Assembly: GCA_016490735.1 (NCBI GenBank)
Contig: JAEMWC010000655.1
Location: 82,501 to 146,500, forward strand
DNA length: 64,000 bases
Reading direction: 5' to 3'
Source of the DNA: Pachyseris speciosa
Lineage: Eukaryota; Cnidaria; Anthozoa; Scleractinia; Pachyseridae
Below the pieces are notes generated by a model, which saw only the letters and a program-made list of their open reading frames with translations, was not told the origin of the DNA and searched no databases. The number at the start of each line of letters is the position of its first letter. Position 1 is the stretch's first letter. This document shows positions 46,472 through 58,010 of the stretch, one piece after another. The position numbers and the translations under genes were made by a program.

Positions 46472-46526
46472 AATAAAATTCCTTGTTTCAGAAGAATTTT
46501 TGTGTGAATAATATCAAAATAATAAA
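46472..46526 (+). promoter_or_regulatory. Poly(A) signals of GPCR copy 1
   Basis: AATAAA at 46472-46477 and again at 46521-46526. The second lies 29 nt before an A-run at 46556-46562. Both are conserved in every unit that keeps its 3' UTR. Confidence 0.75.
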
Positions 46527-48480
46527 GCAAATGTTTCACTTATCCTCATTTTGGCAAAAAAACCCCATTTAATTTCGTTAATTTCGTTTGACACGAAAAA
46601 AGTAAACCACGAGGGAAATAATCTTGAAAATTACACGCAAAATTGTCGTGCATATTTATTTTTTATATTGTTAACCACAACTCACTGGGAGTTAAGGAGA
46701 AATATATTGTGTACTGAAAGGATCGAGGCATTATATCCACTGTTTACGAGTATTTCATTTCAGTTATCAAGACGGGGTAAGAGGTTCAAATTTTGCAAAA
46801 AGACGCACATATCGAAACAAACTGTACAGCAAGAAAACCCCACCGCCCAGCGGCTTTAAAATTCTAGTCTTTCACTTCTGGTAGTGAAGGTTGGTTCTCT
46901 TTCAACAAGAGATTATACCACTAGATTTTGAAGGGCTTGCTCTGTTTTAAGATATTTTAATTCACAGAGTCGGTATCAACTGAATTTTGTGGATGTATTT
47001 ATGCCAAAATCTTCGAACTTATAAATACGTGTATTACATATAGTACTTTGTACTTACACTGTTTTCAAAGGTACGTTTTTTAGTTTCAGTTTTCTCACAT
47101 TGATGATTAACGTGTTTAACACACTCAAAATCAAATCAATGCGGACTTTATTGCCATAAGTTTGCTTTAGTACAATCAAAAGTAGGAAACGAATACGTTG
47201 ACTGACGTTACAAATGTATTAATGGCAGACGGCAAGTATTATCTTCATTTTATTTTTTTGCCCAATGCAAGAAAAGCGCCAGATGTCAGTGGGAGACGGA
47301 TCGAATGAGCTCTCTCTCCAGTCTTTGCTCGTCTATACTGTCCGGAAGTTTTTGCTGCACGAGTAAAAAGGGAAAATTGCTTGCAGTCAAGGCTAATGCT
47401 CTTCCTTTCATTCTTTAGGTTGTACTCGCTTCAAAACCCTCACAATAGCTTGTAAATAGATTGGTACCTTTTCCCGTAACTTGTAAATGTGATTGTAAAT
47501 AGAAAAATAAACTGGGACTACTCGAGAAATATCCCGCCGCGTGACTTGGTTTAATTCGTTTAAGTAGACACCAACTTGTGGATGCGGGACAGGGATAGGG
47601 AATTTGAAAACCGCGAGGCGCCTCGGACGGAAGAAAGGTGCGCATTCCGCCGGCTCGTTCCTCGCGGTTCGTGGGCGTTAGAGCTTTCGCGCTCCCTTCC
47701 CTTGAGTGACGCGCGAGTAGTCACGAATAAATTTAAATAAAAGCTGCACTGACTACAAGCCTTGGAAAAATGAAGCATCACATTTTTGTTTAAATTTCAA
47801 CCTCATACGAACTCTTGTACTAGGCGTTAGGTGCCTATGGTGTCAATACTGAGCTAAGCCTTTGTCCAAAATTAACATTGGTGATATCCATATGGTACGG
47901 GCTTTTAAAAGCCTTCAAAAAGCGCACAAAGTGGATCATGCAGGCGAAAAGCGCATGGCTTGACAACCGGTCAAACAGGTCGAATAAAAAGAATAGAGGA
48001 ATGTGTCCGAGAATTTCCATCTTTTCCGGAGACTTAGCAGTAGAATGAGCTGCACAATTTGACTGATTTTCAACCGAAAGTTTCCGTGTTTAATTGCTGT
48101 TAAAAGGTGAACAGGTCGAGCTCTGAGCCGCATACAGGCGAGGCGACAATCACTAAATACAAGTAAAACACTGAATAAATTGATCTACAGTTGTTTCTAC
48201 AGTTGCTCGCCGAACTGATTTGTTGCTCATTTTTAAAGAGAAACTAGTAAATTAAACTACTTTAGAGGACGTTTGTCAAATTTAGTTGAATCCATGTGAA
48301 CTACAATGATATTCACACTCCGTTTTTTTATTCCCTCAGTTTGACGATAAATTCTCAGTTGCATCAGCGTCATTCATTGTTCAAAAGTGACAGTATTGAA
48401 AAAAGAACTTGATTTTCCAGCTGTTCCGTTCACGTTTGCACACCGTTTTCTGATAAAAATTAAATGCGCAAAATATATTT

Positions 48481-48815
48481 ATTTTACTGTTGTCGGAATC
48501 ATCACACAATTGAAAACAAAGCATCAAACCCAACTTTGAATAATAAGGGCGATTAAGCTTCCATCTATAGTTAACATCCAACTTGTTTAACAAAGAATGA
48601 TTTTAAAAATCCTTCAACACAAAGAAATATGGTGAAATGAAATTTTTGTTAAATGGACCGCTTTAAGGTTCTTCATTCTCAAGCCAATGAGAAAACAGTG
48701 GTCTTTTCCTATACCAAGGGGCGCTTTAAAAACCGGATAATCCGAACTGCCGATCTTCCTCTCAAACCTCAAACCAGGCTCCTCCGTCGTTTTATCAGTT
48801 TTGATTATTTTATTT
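48481..48815 (+). promoter_or_regulatory. Extra (type B) promoter-proximal segment upstream of copy 2
   Basis: Repeats, with a 335-bp offset, the segment 48816-49142 next to the copy 2 ATG. Type B has a CCAAT box (48684-48688) and a TATA-like TTTAAAAA (48725-48732). Type A has TCAAT in place of CCAAT and lacks the TTTAAAA block. The promoter role is inferred from position. Confidence 0.6.
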
Positions 48816-49143
48816 ATTTTACTGTTGTCGGAATCATCACACAATTGAAAACAAAGCATCAAACCCATCTTTGAATAATAAAGGCGATTAAACTACAGCT
48901 TCCATCTAGTTAACATCCAACTTGTTTAACAAAGAATAATTTTAAAAAATCCTTCAACACAGAGAAATATAGTGAAATGAAATTTTTGTTAAATTGACCG
49001 CGTTAACGTTCTTCATTCTCCGGTCAATGAGGAAAACAGTCGTCTTTTCCTATACCAAGGGACCGGATAATCCGAACTGCCGATCTTCCTCTCAAACCTC
49101 AAACGGGGTTTTTCCGTCGTTTTATCAGTTTTGATTATACCTA
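48816..49143 (+). promoter_or_regulatory. Type A promoter-proximal segment of copy 2
   Basis: Directly precedes the ATG. Near-identical to the segments upstream of copies 1, 3, 4 and 5. Ends TTTTATCAGTTTTGATTATA then CCTAATGG. Confidence 0.55.
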
Positions 49144-50160
49144 ATGGCACACGTTAATAGATCAATGCCTTCTTCCAGCGGCTTTCCTGACCGAGAAGTG
49201 GGAGAATGCAGTTATAGAGAGACTTCTGTTTGGCGAAAGGAATACTTGACGGAGGGAACTTATAAAAATACAGTTGTTCAAGCCAGTGTTAACATGATCG
49301 CTATGTTTCCTACAGTTATGCTAAACGCGCTCATCATCTTTGCCGTGGCTACAAGGCGCCAGCTGGAAGCCACCTCCAACATTCTCCTGGCATGTCTCGC
49401 GACTGTAGATTTATTGACTGGACTGGTTGCTCACCCTCTGGGGATCGCGGTAGAAATAAAGCGAATCCTTAATGACGGACCATTCTGTGCTTTGAAAAAG
49501 GCACTTGTTGTAGTTGCTAATGGGTCCGCTTTTGCCTCCCTGAGTCATGTTGGGTTAATCAGCATGGATCGCTACATTGCTGTCAAACAACCCTTGAGGT
49601 ACCGAGATATTGTCACAAAAGGGAGAATAACAACCGCCATTCTTGTCTCCTGGGCTGTCACAGCGCTTGTGATGATTCAAGAAACGGTTTTGGTTGTAAT
49701 AAACAATGGAACAGAAATTTACTCAATCTACATTAAAATCTCTGGTGTTACACTGTCTGTAACAGTCCTTCTTTTTATTATCGCCATCACGTTCTCATAC
49801 AGCTACATTTTCAGAGAAGCACAGCGTCAGAAAAATCGTATTCAAAGTGAGCAACTGCCTTCTGAAGAGTTAAAAAGAATCAAGAAAGACAACAAGGCTG
49901 CCATCACTCTGACAGTCTTCCTGGCGGCCTCAGTTTTAACTTTTATGCCTGGAATAATAGCTAGTACTTCAATTGCGATCTCAGATAGCATCATAGAACC
50001 TAAAGATATGTGTGTTCTACTTGTTTGGCTAATAATGTCTACTCTATTGGGTTCTCTCTATAACCCTATTATCTTTTGTTGGCGAATGAAGAAGCTTCGC
50101 CGAGTTTTTCTTGAAATTTTACATTTAAGACAGACTGAAAATAACCCGCACAAGCGATAG
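49144..50160 (+). CDS. Class A GPCR, array copy 2
   Basis: Intronless, 338 residues, almost identical to copy 1 with the same short NNPHKR tail. Differences from copy 1: Glu75 in ICL1, Lys118 (instead of Glu) at the top of TM3, Val184 at the end of TM4, and Asn231 in ICL3. All structural landmarks (Asn61, Asp89, Cys115, DRY 141-143, Trp170, Pro269, NPIIF) are intact, so it should be functional. It is the second gene of the first two-gene unit and follows a long spacer with a duplicated promoter segment. Confidence 0.93.
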   Translation: MAHVNRSMPSSSGFPDREVGECSYRETSVWRKEYLTEGTYKNTVVQASVNMIAMFPTVMLNALIIFAVATRRQLEATSNILLACLATVDLLTGLVAHPLGIAVEIKRILNDGPFCALKKALVVVANGSAFASLSHVGLISMDRYIAVKQPLRYRDIVTKGRITTAILVSWAVTALVMIQETVLVVINNGTEIYSIYIKISGVTLSVTVLLFIIAITFSYSYIFREAQRQKNRIQSEQLPSEELKRIKKDNKAAITLTVFLAASVLTFMPGIIASTSIAISDSIIEPKDMCVLLVWLIMSTLLGSLYNPIIFCWRMKKLRRVFLEILHLRQTENNPHKR

Positions 50161-50386
50161 AAATGCAGGTAATGGGGCAGCGTCGTTCTCTATTTGTGGC
50201 TGGGGATTTTGTGCACCAGTGAGTGGTTCTGGTATCATGTAGACACATTCAAATTGAATAACATTACACCTGTTGATAACAACATTTTGAAAAAGCACTC
50301 TTCATGGTTATATCAAACTGAAGTTTTGAAATTGTATAGTGGAACAACGCCACGTTTTAGTTGTTTGCTCAGTGACTTTGAAGTCC

Positions 50387-50441
50387 AATAAAATTCCTTG
50401 TTTCAGAAGAATTTTTGTGTGTATAATATCAAAATAATAAA
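50387..50441 (+). promoter_or_regulatory. Poly(A) signals of GPCR copy 2
   Basis: AATAAA at 50387-50392 and 50436-50441; A-run at 50471-50478. Confidence 0.75.
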
Positions 50442-50491
50442 GCAAATGTTTCACTTATCCTCATTTTGGCAAAAAAAACCCATTTAATTTC

Positions 50492-52750
50492 GTTAATTTC
50501 GTTTGACACGAAAAAAGTAAACCACGAGGGAAATAATCTTGAAAATTACACGCAAAATTGTCGTGCATATTTATTTTTTATATTGTTAACCACAACTCAC
50601 TGGGAGTTAAGGAGAAATATATTGTGTACTGAAAGGATCGAGGCATTATATCCACTGTTTACGAGTATTTCATTTCAGTTATCAAGACGGGGTAAAAGGT
50701 TCAAATTTTGCAAAAAGACGCACATATCGAAACAAACTGTACAGCAAGAAAACCCCACCGCCCAGCGGCTTTAAAATTTTAGTCTTTCACTTCTGGTAGT
50801 GAAGGTTGGTTCTCTTTCAACAAGAGATTATACCACTAGATTTTGAAGGGCTTGCTACTGTTTTAAAATATTTTAATTCACAGAGTCGGTATCATCTGAA
50901 TTTTGTGGATGTATTTATGCCAAAATCTTCGAACTTATAAATACGTGTATTACATATGGTACTTTGTGTTCTGTAAGAAAATTATTTACATCACCTTACA
51001 CTGTTTTCAAAGGTACGTTTTTTAGTTTCAGTTTTCTCACATTGATGATTAACGTGTTTAACACACTCAAAATCAAATCAATGCGGACTTTATTGCCATA
51101 AGTTTGCTTTAGTACAATCAAAAGTAGGAAACGAATACGTTGACTGACGTTACAAATGTATTAATGGCAGACTGCAAGCATTATCTTCATTTCATTTTTT
51201 TGCCTAATGCAAGAAAAGCGCCAGATGTCAGTGGAAGATAGATCGAATGAGCTCTCTCTCCAGTCTTTGCTCGTCTATACTGTCCGGAAGGTTTTGCTGC
51301 ACGAGTAAAAAGGGAAAATTGCTTGCAGTCAAGGCTAATGCTCTTCCTTTCATTCTTTAGGTTGTACTCGCTTCAAAACCCTCACAATAGCTTGTAAATA
51401 GATTGGTACCTTTTCCCGTAACTTGTAAATGTGGTTGTAAATAGAAAAAAAACTGGGACTACTCGAGAAATATCCCGCCGCGTGACTTGGTTTAATTCGT
51501 TTAAGTAGACACCAACTTGTGGATGCGGGAACGGGGATAGGGAATTTGAAAACCGCGAGGCGCCTCGGACGGAAGAAAGGTGCGCATTCTGCCGGCTCGT
51601 TCCTCGCGGTTCGTGGGCGTTAGAGCCTTCGCGCTCCCTTCCCTTGAGTGACGCGCGAGTAGTCACGAATAAATTTAAATAAAAGCTGCACTGACTACAA
51701 GCCTTGGAAAAATGAAGCATCACATTTTTGTTTAAATTTCAACCTCATACGAACTCTTGTACTAGGCGTTAGGTGCCTATGGTGTCAATACTGATCTAAG
51801 CCTTTCTCCAAAATTAACATTGGTGATATCCATATGGTACGGGCTTTTAAAAGCCTTCAAAAAGCGCACAAAGCGGACCATGCAGGCGAAAAGCGCATGG
51901 CTTGACAACCGGTCAAACAGGTCGAATAAAAAGAATAGAGGAATGTGTCCGAGAATTTCCATCTTTTCCGGAGACTTACCAGTAGAATGAGCTGCACAAT
52001 TTGACTGATTTTCAACCGAAAGTTTCCGTGTTTAATTGCTGTTAAGAGGTGAACAGGTCTAGCTCTGAGCCGCATACAGGCGAGGCGACAATCACTAAAT
52101 ACAAGTAATACACTGAATAAATGATCTACAGTTGTTTCTACAGTTGTTCGCCGAACTGATTTGTTGGTCATTTTTAAAGAGAAACTAGTAAATTAAACTA
52201 CTTTAGAGGACGTTTGTCAAATTTACTTGAATCCATGTGAACTACAATGATATTCACGCTCCGTTTTTTTTATTCCCTCAGTTTGACGATAAATTCTCAG
52301 TTGCATCAGCGTCATTCATTGTTCAAAAGTGACAGTATTGAAAAAAGAACTTGATTTTCCAGCTGTTCCGTTCACGTTTGCACACCATTTTCTGATAAAA
52401 ATTAAATGCGCAAAATATATTTATTTTACTGTTGTCGGAATCATCACACAATTGAAAACAAAGCATCAAACCCAACTTTGAATAATAAGGGCGATTAAAT
52501 TACAGCTTCCATCTAGTTAACATCCAACTTGTTTAACAAAGAATAATTTTAAAAAATCCTTCAACACAGAGAAATATGGTGAAATGAAATTTTTGTTAAA
52601 TTGACCGCGTTAAGGTTCTTCATTCTCCGGTCAATGAGGAAAACAGTCGTCTTTTCCTATACCAAGGGACCGGATAATCCGAACTGCCGATCTTCCTCTC
52701 AAACCTCAAACAGGGTTCCTCCGTCGTTTTATCAGTTTTGATTATACCTA
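50492..52750. other. Array spacer 3 (short form)
   Basis: About 2.26 kb, no supported gene. It lacks the extra promoter segment. Closely matches spacer 5. Confidence 0.85.
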
Positions 52751-53827
52751 ATGGCACACGTTAATAGATCAATGCCTTCTTCCAGCGGCTTTCCTGACCG
52801 AGAAGTGGGAGAATGCAGTTATAGAGAGACTTCTGTTTGGCGAAAGGAATACTTGACGGAGGGAACTTATAAAAATACAGTTGTTCAAGCCAGTGTTAAC
52901 ATGATCGCTATGTTTCCTACAGTTATGCTAAACGCGCTCATCATCTTTGCCGTGGCTACAAGGCGCCAGCTGCGAACCAACTCCAACATTCTCCTGGCAT
53001 GTCTCGCGACTGTAGATTTATTGACTGGACTGGTTGCTCACCCTCTGGGGATCGCGGTAGAAATAAAGCGAATCCTTAATGACGGACCATTCTGTGCTTT
53101 GGAAAAGGCACTTGTTGTAGTTGCTAATGGGTCTGCTTTTGCCTCCCTGAGTCATGTTGGGTTAATCAGCATGGATCGCTACATTGCTGTCAAACAACCC
53201 TTGAGGTACCGAGATATTGTCACAAAAGGGAGAATAACAACCGCCATTCTTGTCTCCTGGGCTGTCACAGCGCTTGTGATGATTCAAGAAACGGTTTTGG
53301 TTGTAATAAACAATGGAACAGAAATTTACTCAATCTACATTAAAATCTCTGGTGTTACACTGTCTGTAACAGTCCTTCTTTTTATTATCGCCATCACGTT
53401 CTCATACAGCTACATTTTCAGAGAAGCACAGCGTCAGAAAAAACGTATTCAAAGTGAGCAACTGCCTTCTGAAGAGTTAAAAAGAATCAAGAAAGACAAC
53501 AAGGCTGCCATCACTCTGACAGTCTTCCTGGCGGCCTCAGTTTTAACTTTTATGCCTGGAATAATAGCTAGTACTTCAATTGCGATCTCAGATAGCATCA
53601 TAGAACCTAAAGATATGTGTGTTCTACTTGTTTGGCTAATAATGTCTACTCTATTGGGTTCTCTCTATAACCCTATTATCTTTTGTTGGCGAATGAAGAA
53701 GCTTCGCCGAGTTTTTCTTGAAATTTTACATTTAAGACAGACTGAAAATAACCCGCCAGCGGTAGAAATGCAGGTAATGGGGCAGCGTCGTTCTCTATTT
53801 GTGGCTGGGGATTTTGTGCACCAGTGA
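52751..53827 (+). CDS. Class A GPCR, array copy 3 (long tail)
   Basis: Intronless, 358 residues. Same receptor as copies 1 and 2, but the reading frame after ENNP continues for about 22 residues (PAVEMQVMGQ..RSLFVAGDFVHQ) because it lacks a 2-bp insertion, giving a tail 20 residues longer. ICL1 reads RRQLRTNSN (Arg75, Thr76, Asn77), with Val184 at the end of TM4. Cys22 is present. All core motifs are intact. First gene of the second two-gene unit. Confidence 0.93.
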   Translation: MAHVNRSMPSSSGFPDREVGECSYRETSVWRKEYLTEGTYKNTVVQASVNMIAMFPTVMLNALIIFAVATRRQLRTNSNILLACLATVDLLTGLVAHPLGIAVEIKRILNDGPFCALEKALVVVANGSAFASLSHVGLISMDRYIAVKQPLRYRDIVTKGRITTAILVSWAVTALVMIQETVLVVINNGTEIYSIYIKISGVTLSVTVLLFIIAITFSYSYIFREAQRQKKRIQSEQLPSEELKRIKKDNKAAITLTVFLAASVLTFMPGIIASTSIAISDSIIEPKDMCVLLVWLIMSTLLGSLYNPIIFCWRMKKLRRVFLEILHLRQTENNPPAVEMQVMGQRRSLFVAGDFVHQ

Positions 53828-53991
53828 GTGGTTCTGGTATCATGTAGACACATTCAAATTGAATAACATTACACCTGTTGATAACAACATTTTGAAAAAG
53901 CACTCTTCGTGGTTATATCAAACTGAAGTTTTGAAATTGTATAGTGGAACAACGCCACGTTTTAGTTGTTTGCTCAGTGACTTTGAAGTCC

Positions 53992-54046
53992 AATAAAATT
54001 CCTTGTTTCAGAAGAATTTTTGTGTGTATAATATCAAAATAATAAA
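53992..54046 (+). promoter_or_regulatory. Poly(A) signals of GPCR copy 3
   Basis: AATAAA at 53992-53997 and 54041-54046; A-run starts 54076. Confidence 0.75.
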
Positions 54047-54096
54047 GCAAATGTTTCACTTATCCTCATTTTGGCAAAAAAAAACCATTTAATTTC

Positions 54097-56663
54097 GTTA
54101 ATTTCGTTTGACACGAGAAAAGTAAACCACGAGGGAAATAATCTTGAAAATTACACGCAAAATTGTCGTGCATATTTAATTTTTATATTGTTAACCACAA
54201 CTCACTGGAAGTTAAGGAGAAATATATTGTGTACTGAAAGGATCGAGGCATTATATCCACTGTTTACGAGTATTTCATTTCAGTTATCAAGACGGGGTAA
54301 AAGGTTCAAATTTTGCAAAAAGACGCACATATCGAAACAAACTCTACAGCAAGAAAACCCCACCGCCCAGCGGCTTTAAAATTTTAGTCTTTCACTTCTG
54401 GTAGTGAAGGTTGGTTCTCTTTCAACAAGAGATTATACCACTAGATTTTGAAGGGCTTGCTCTGTTTTAAGATATTTTAATTCACAGAGTCGGTATCAAC
54501 TGAATTTTGTGGATGTATTTATGCCAAAATCTTCGACCTTATAAATACGTGTATTACATATAGTACTTTGTGTTCTGCATGTAAGAAAATTATTTACATC
54601 ACCTTACACTGTTTTCAAAGGTACGTTTTTTAGTTTCAGTTTTCTCACATTGATGATTAACGTGTTTAACACACTCAAAATCAAATCAATGCGGACTTTA
54701 TTGCCATAAGTTTGCTTTAGTACAATCAAAAGTAGGAAACGAATACGTTGACTGACGTTACAAATGTATTAATGGCAGACTGCAAGCATTATCTTCATTT
54801 TATTTTTTTGCCGAATGCAAGAAAAGCGCCAGATGTCAGTGGGAGACGGATCGAATGAGCTCTCTCTCCAGTCTTTGCTCGTCTATACTGTCCGGAAGTT
54901 TTTGCTGCACGAGTAAAAAGGGAAAATTGCTTGCAGTCAAGGCTAATGCTCTTCCTTTCATTCTTTAGGTTGCACTCGCTTCAAAACCCTCACAATAGCT
55001 TGTAAATAGATTGGTACCTTTTCCCGTAACTTGTAAATGTGATTGTAAATAGAAAAATAAACTGGGACTACTCGAGAAATATCCCGCCGCGTGACTTGGT
55101 TTAATTCGTTTAAGTAGACACCAACTTGTGGATGCGGGGACAGGGATAGGGAATTTGAAAACCGCGAGGCGCCTCGGACGGAAGAAAGGTGCGCATTCCG
55201 CCGGCTCGTTCTCGCGGTTCGTGGGCGTTAGAGCTTTCGCGCTCCCTTCCCTTGAGTGACGCGCGAGTAGTCACGAATAAATTTAAATAAAAGCTGCACT
55301 GACTACAAGTCTTGGAAAAATGAAGCATCACATTTTTGTTTAAATTTCAACCTCATACGAACTCTTGTACTAGGCGTTAGGTGCCTATGGTGTCAATACT
55401 GAGCTAAGCCTTTGTCCAAAATTAACATTGGTGATATCCATATGGTACGGGCTTTTAAAAGCCTTCAAAAACGCACAAAGTGGATCATGCAGGCGAAAAG
55501 CGCATGGCTTGACAACCGGTCAAACAGGTCGAATAAAAAGAATAGAGGAATGTGTCCGAGAATTTCCATCTTTTCCGGAGACTTAGCAGTAGAATGAGCT
55601 GCACAATTTGACTGATTTTCAACCGAAAGTTTCCGTGTTTAATTGCTGTTAAAAGGTGAACAGGTCGAGCTCTGAGCCGCATACAGGCGAGGCGACAATC
55701 ACTAAATACAAGTAAAATACTAAATAAATTGATCTACAGTTGTTTCTACAGTTGCTCGCCGAACTGATTTGTTGCTCATTTTTAAAGAGAAACTAGTAAA
55801 TTAAACTACTTTAGAGGACGTTTGTCAAATTTAGTTGAATCCATGTGAACTACAATGATATTCACACTCCGTTTTTTTATTCCCTCAGTTTGACGATAAA
55901 TTCTCAGTTGCATCAGCGTCATTCATTGTTCAAAAGTGACAGTATTGAAAAAAGAACTTGATTTTCCAGCTGTTCCGTTCACGTTTGCACACCGTTTTCT
56001 GATAAAAATTAAATGCGCAAAATATATTTATTTTACTGTTGTCGGAATCATCACACAATTGAAAACAAAGCATCAAACCCAACTTTGAATAATAAGGGCG
56101 ATTAAGCTTCCATCTATAGTTAACATCCAACTTGTTTAACAAAGAATGATGGTGAAATGAAATTTTTGTTAAATGGACCGCTTTAAGGTTCTTCATTCTC
56201 AAGCCAATTAGAAAACAGTGGTCTTTTCCTATACCGAGGGGCGCTTTTAAGACCGGATAATCCGAACTGCCGATCTTCCTCTCAAACCTCAAACCAGGCT
56301 CCTCCGTCGTTTTATCAGTTTTGATTATTTTATTTATTTTACTGTTGTCGGAATCATCACACAATTGAAAACAAAGCATCAAACCCAACTTTGAATAATA
56401 AAGGCGATTAAACTACAGCTTCCATCTAGTTAACATCCAACTTGTTTAACAAAGAATAATTTTAAAAAATCCTTCAACACAGAGAAATATAGTGAAATGA
56501 AATTTTTGTTAAATTGACCGCTTTAAGGTTCTTCATTCTCCGGTCAATGAGGAAAACAGTCGTCTTTTCCTATACCAAGGGACCGGATAATCCGAACTGC
56601 CGATCTTCCTCTCAAACCTCAAACGGGGTTTTTCCGTCGTTTTATCAGTTTTGATTATACCTA
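54097..56663. other. Array spacer 4 (long form)
   Basis: About 2.57 kb, like spacer 2, with a duplicated promoter segment (offset 306 bp because about 29 bp are deleted from the first copy). The first segment, about 56030-56335, is type B with CCAATTAG and GCGCTTTTAAGA. No supported gene. Confidence 0.85.
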
Positions 56664-57740
56664 ATGGCACACGTTAATAGATCAATGCCTTCTTCCAGCG
56701 GCTTTCCTGACCGAGAAGTGGGAGAATACAGTTATAGAGAGACTTCTGTTTGGCGAAAGGAATACTTGACGGAGGGAACTTATAAAAATACAGTTGCTCA
56801 AGCCAGTGTTAACATGATCGCTATGTTTCCTACAGTTATGCTAAACGCGCTCATCATCTTTGCCGTGGCTACAAGGCGCCAGCTGCGAACGACCTCCAAC
56901 TTTCTCCTAGCATGTCTCTCGACTGTAGATTTATTGACTGGACTGGTTGCTCACCCTCTGGGGATCGCGGTAGAAATAAAGCGAATCCTTAATGACGGAC
57001 CATTCTGTGCTTTGGAAAAGGCACTTGTTGTAGTTGCTAATGGGTCTGCTTTTGCCTCCCTGAGTCATGTTGGGTTAATCAGCATGGATCGCTACATTGC
57101 TGTCAAACAACCCTTGAGGTACCGAGATATTGTCACAAAAGGGAGAATAACAACCGTCATTCTTGTCTCCTGGGCTGTCACAGCGCTTGTGATGATTCAA
57201 GAAACGGTTTTGGTTGTAATAAACAATGGAACAGAAATTTACTCAATCTACATTAAAATCTCTGGTGTTACACTGTCTGTAACAGTCCTTCTTTTTATTA
57301 TCGCCATCACGTTCTCATACAGCTACATTTTCAGAGAAGCACAGCGTCAGAAAAAACGTATTCAAAGTGAGCAACTGCCTTCTGAAGAGTTAAAAAGAAT
57401 CAAGAAAGACAACAAGGCTGCCATCACTCTGACAGTCTTCCTGGCGGCCTCAGTTTTAACTTTTATGCCTGGAATAATAGCTAGTACTTCAATTGCGATC
57501 TCAGATAGCATCATAGAACCTAAAGATATGTGTGTTCTACTTGTTTGGCTAATAATGTCTACTCTATTGGGTTCTCTCTATAACCCTATTATCTTTTGTT
57601 GGCGAATGAAGAAGCTTCGCCGAGTTTTTCTTGAAATTTTACATTTAAGACAGACTGAAAATAACCCGCCAGCGGTAGAAATGCAGGTAATGGGGCAGCG
57701 TCGTTCTCTATTTGTGGCTGGGGATTTTGTGCACCAGTGA
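56664..57740 (+). CDS. Class A GPCR, array copy 4 (long tail, Cys22 lost)
   Basis: Intronless, 358 residues with the long tail. Differences from copy 3 include Tyr22 instead of Cys22, Ala45, Thr77, Phe80, Ser86 (CLST) and Val165. The core motifs Asn61, Asp89, Cys115, DRY, Trp170, Pro269 and NPIIF are intact. Loss of the only N-terminal Cys matters because ECL2 has none, so Cys115 loses its most obvious extracellular partner. Second gene of the second two-gene unit. Confidence 0.93.
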   Translation: MAHVNRSMPSSSGFPDREVGEYSYRETSVWRKEYLTEGTYKNTVAQASVNMIAMFPTVMLNALIIFAVATRRQLRTTSNFLLACLSTVDLLTGLVAHPLGIAVEIKRILNDGPFCALEKALVVVANGSAFASLSHVGLISMDRYIAVKQPLRYRDIVTKGRITTVILVSWAVTALVMIQETVLVVINNGTEIYSIYIKISGVTLSVTVLLFIIAITFSYSYIFREAQRQKKRIQSEQLPSEELKRIKKDNKAAITLTVFLAASVLTFMPGIIASTSIAISDSIIEPKDMCVLLVWLIMSTLLGSLYNPIIFCWRMKKLRRVFLEILHLRQTENNPPAVEMQVMGQRRSLFVAGDFVHQ

Positions 57741-57904
57741 GTGGTTCTGGTATCATGTAGACACATTCAAATTGAATAACATTACACCTGTTGATAACAA
57801 CATTTTGAAAAAGCACTCTTCGTGGTTATATCAAACTGAAGTTTTGAAATTGTATAGTGGAACAACGCCACGTTTTAGTTGTTTGCTCAGTGACTTTGAA
57901 GTCC

Positions 57905-57959
57905 AATAAAATTCCTTGTTTCAGAAGAACTTTTGTGTGTATAATATCAAAATAATAAA
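57905..57959 (+). promoter_or_regulatory. Poly(A) signals of GPCR copy 4
   Basis: AATAAA at 57905-57910 and 57954-57959; A-run at 57989-57997. Confidence 0.75.
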
Positions 57960-58010
57960 GCAAATGTTTCACTTATCCTCATTTTGGCAAAAAAAAACCC
58001 ATTTAATTTC

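Larger units (their letters stand above)
46577..49143. other. Array spacer 2 (long form)
   Basis: About 2.57 kb, no supported gene. It carries a GC-rich patch with a hairpin (AACCGCGAGG at 47609 and CCTCGCGGTT at 47660) and two tandem copies of the promoter-proximal segment near its end. Confidence 0.85.

Noticed and set aside
46279..46476. 65-codon frame conserved after every GPCR copy
   Set aside because: It starts at TTG, not ATG, lies in the 3' UTR (overlapping the tail of long-tail copies), and its conservation is explained by unit duplication.
51382..51723. Minus-strand frame of about 113 codons recurring in the spacers
   Set aside because: Its length and C-terminus change between units through small indels, it resembles no family, and the repetition follows from the tandem duplication.
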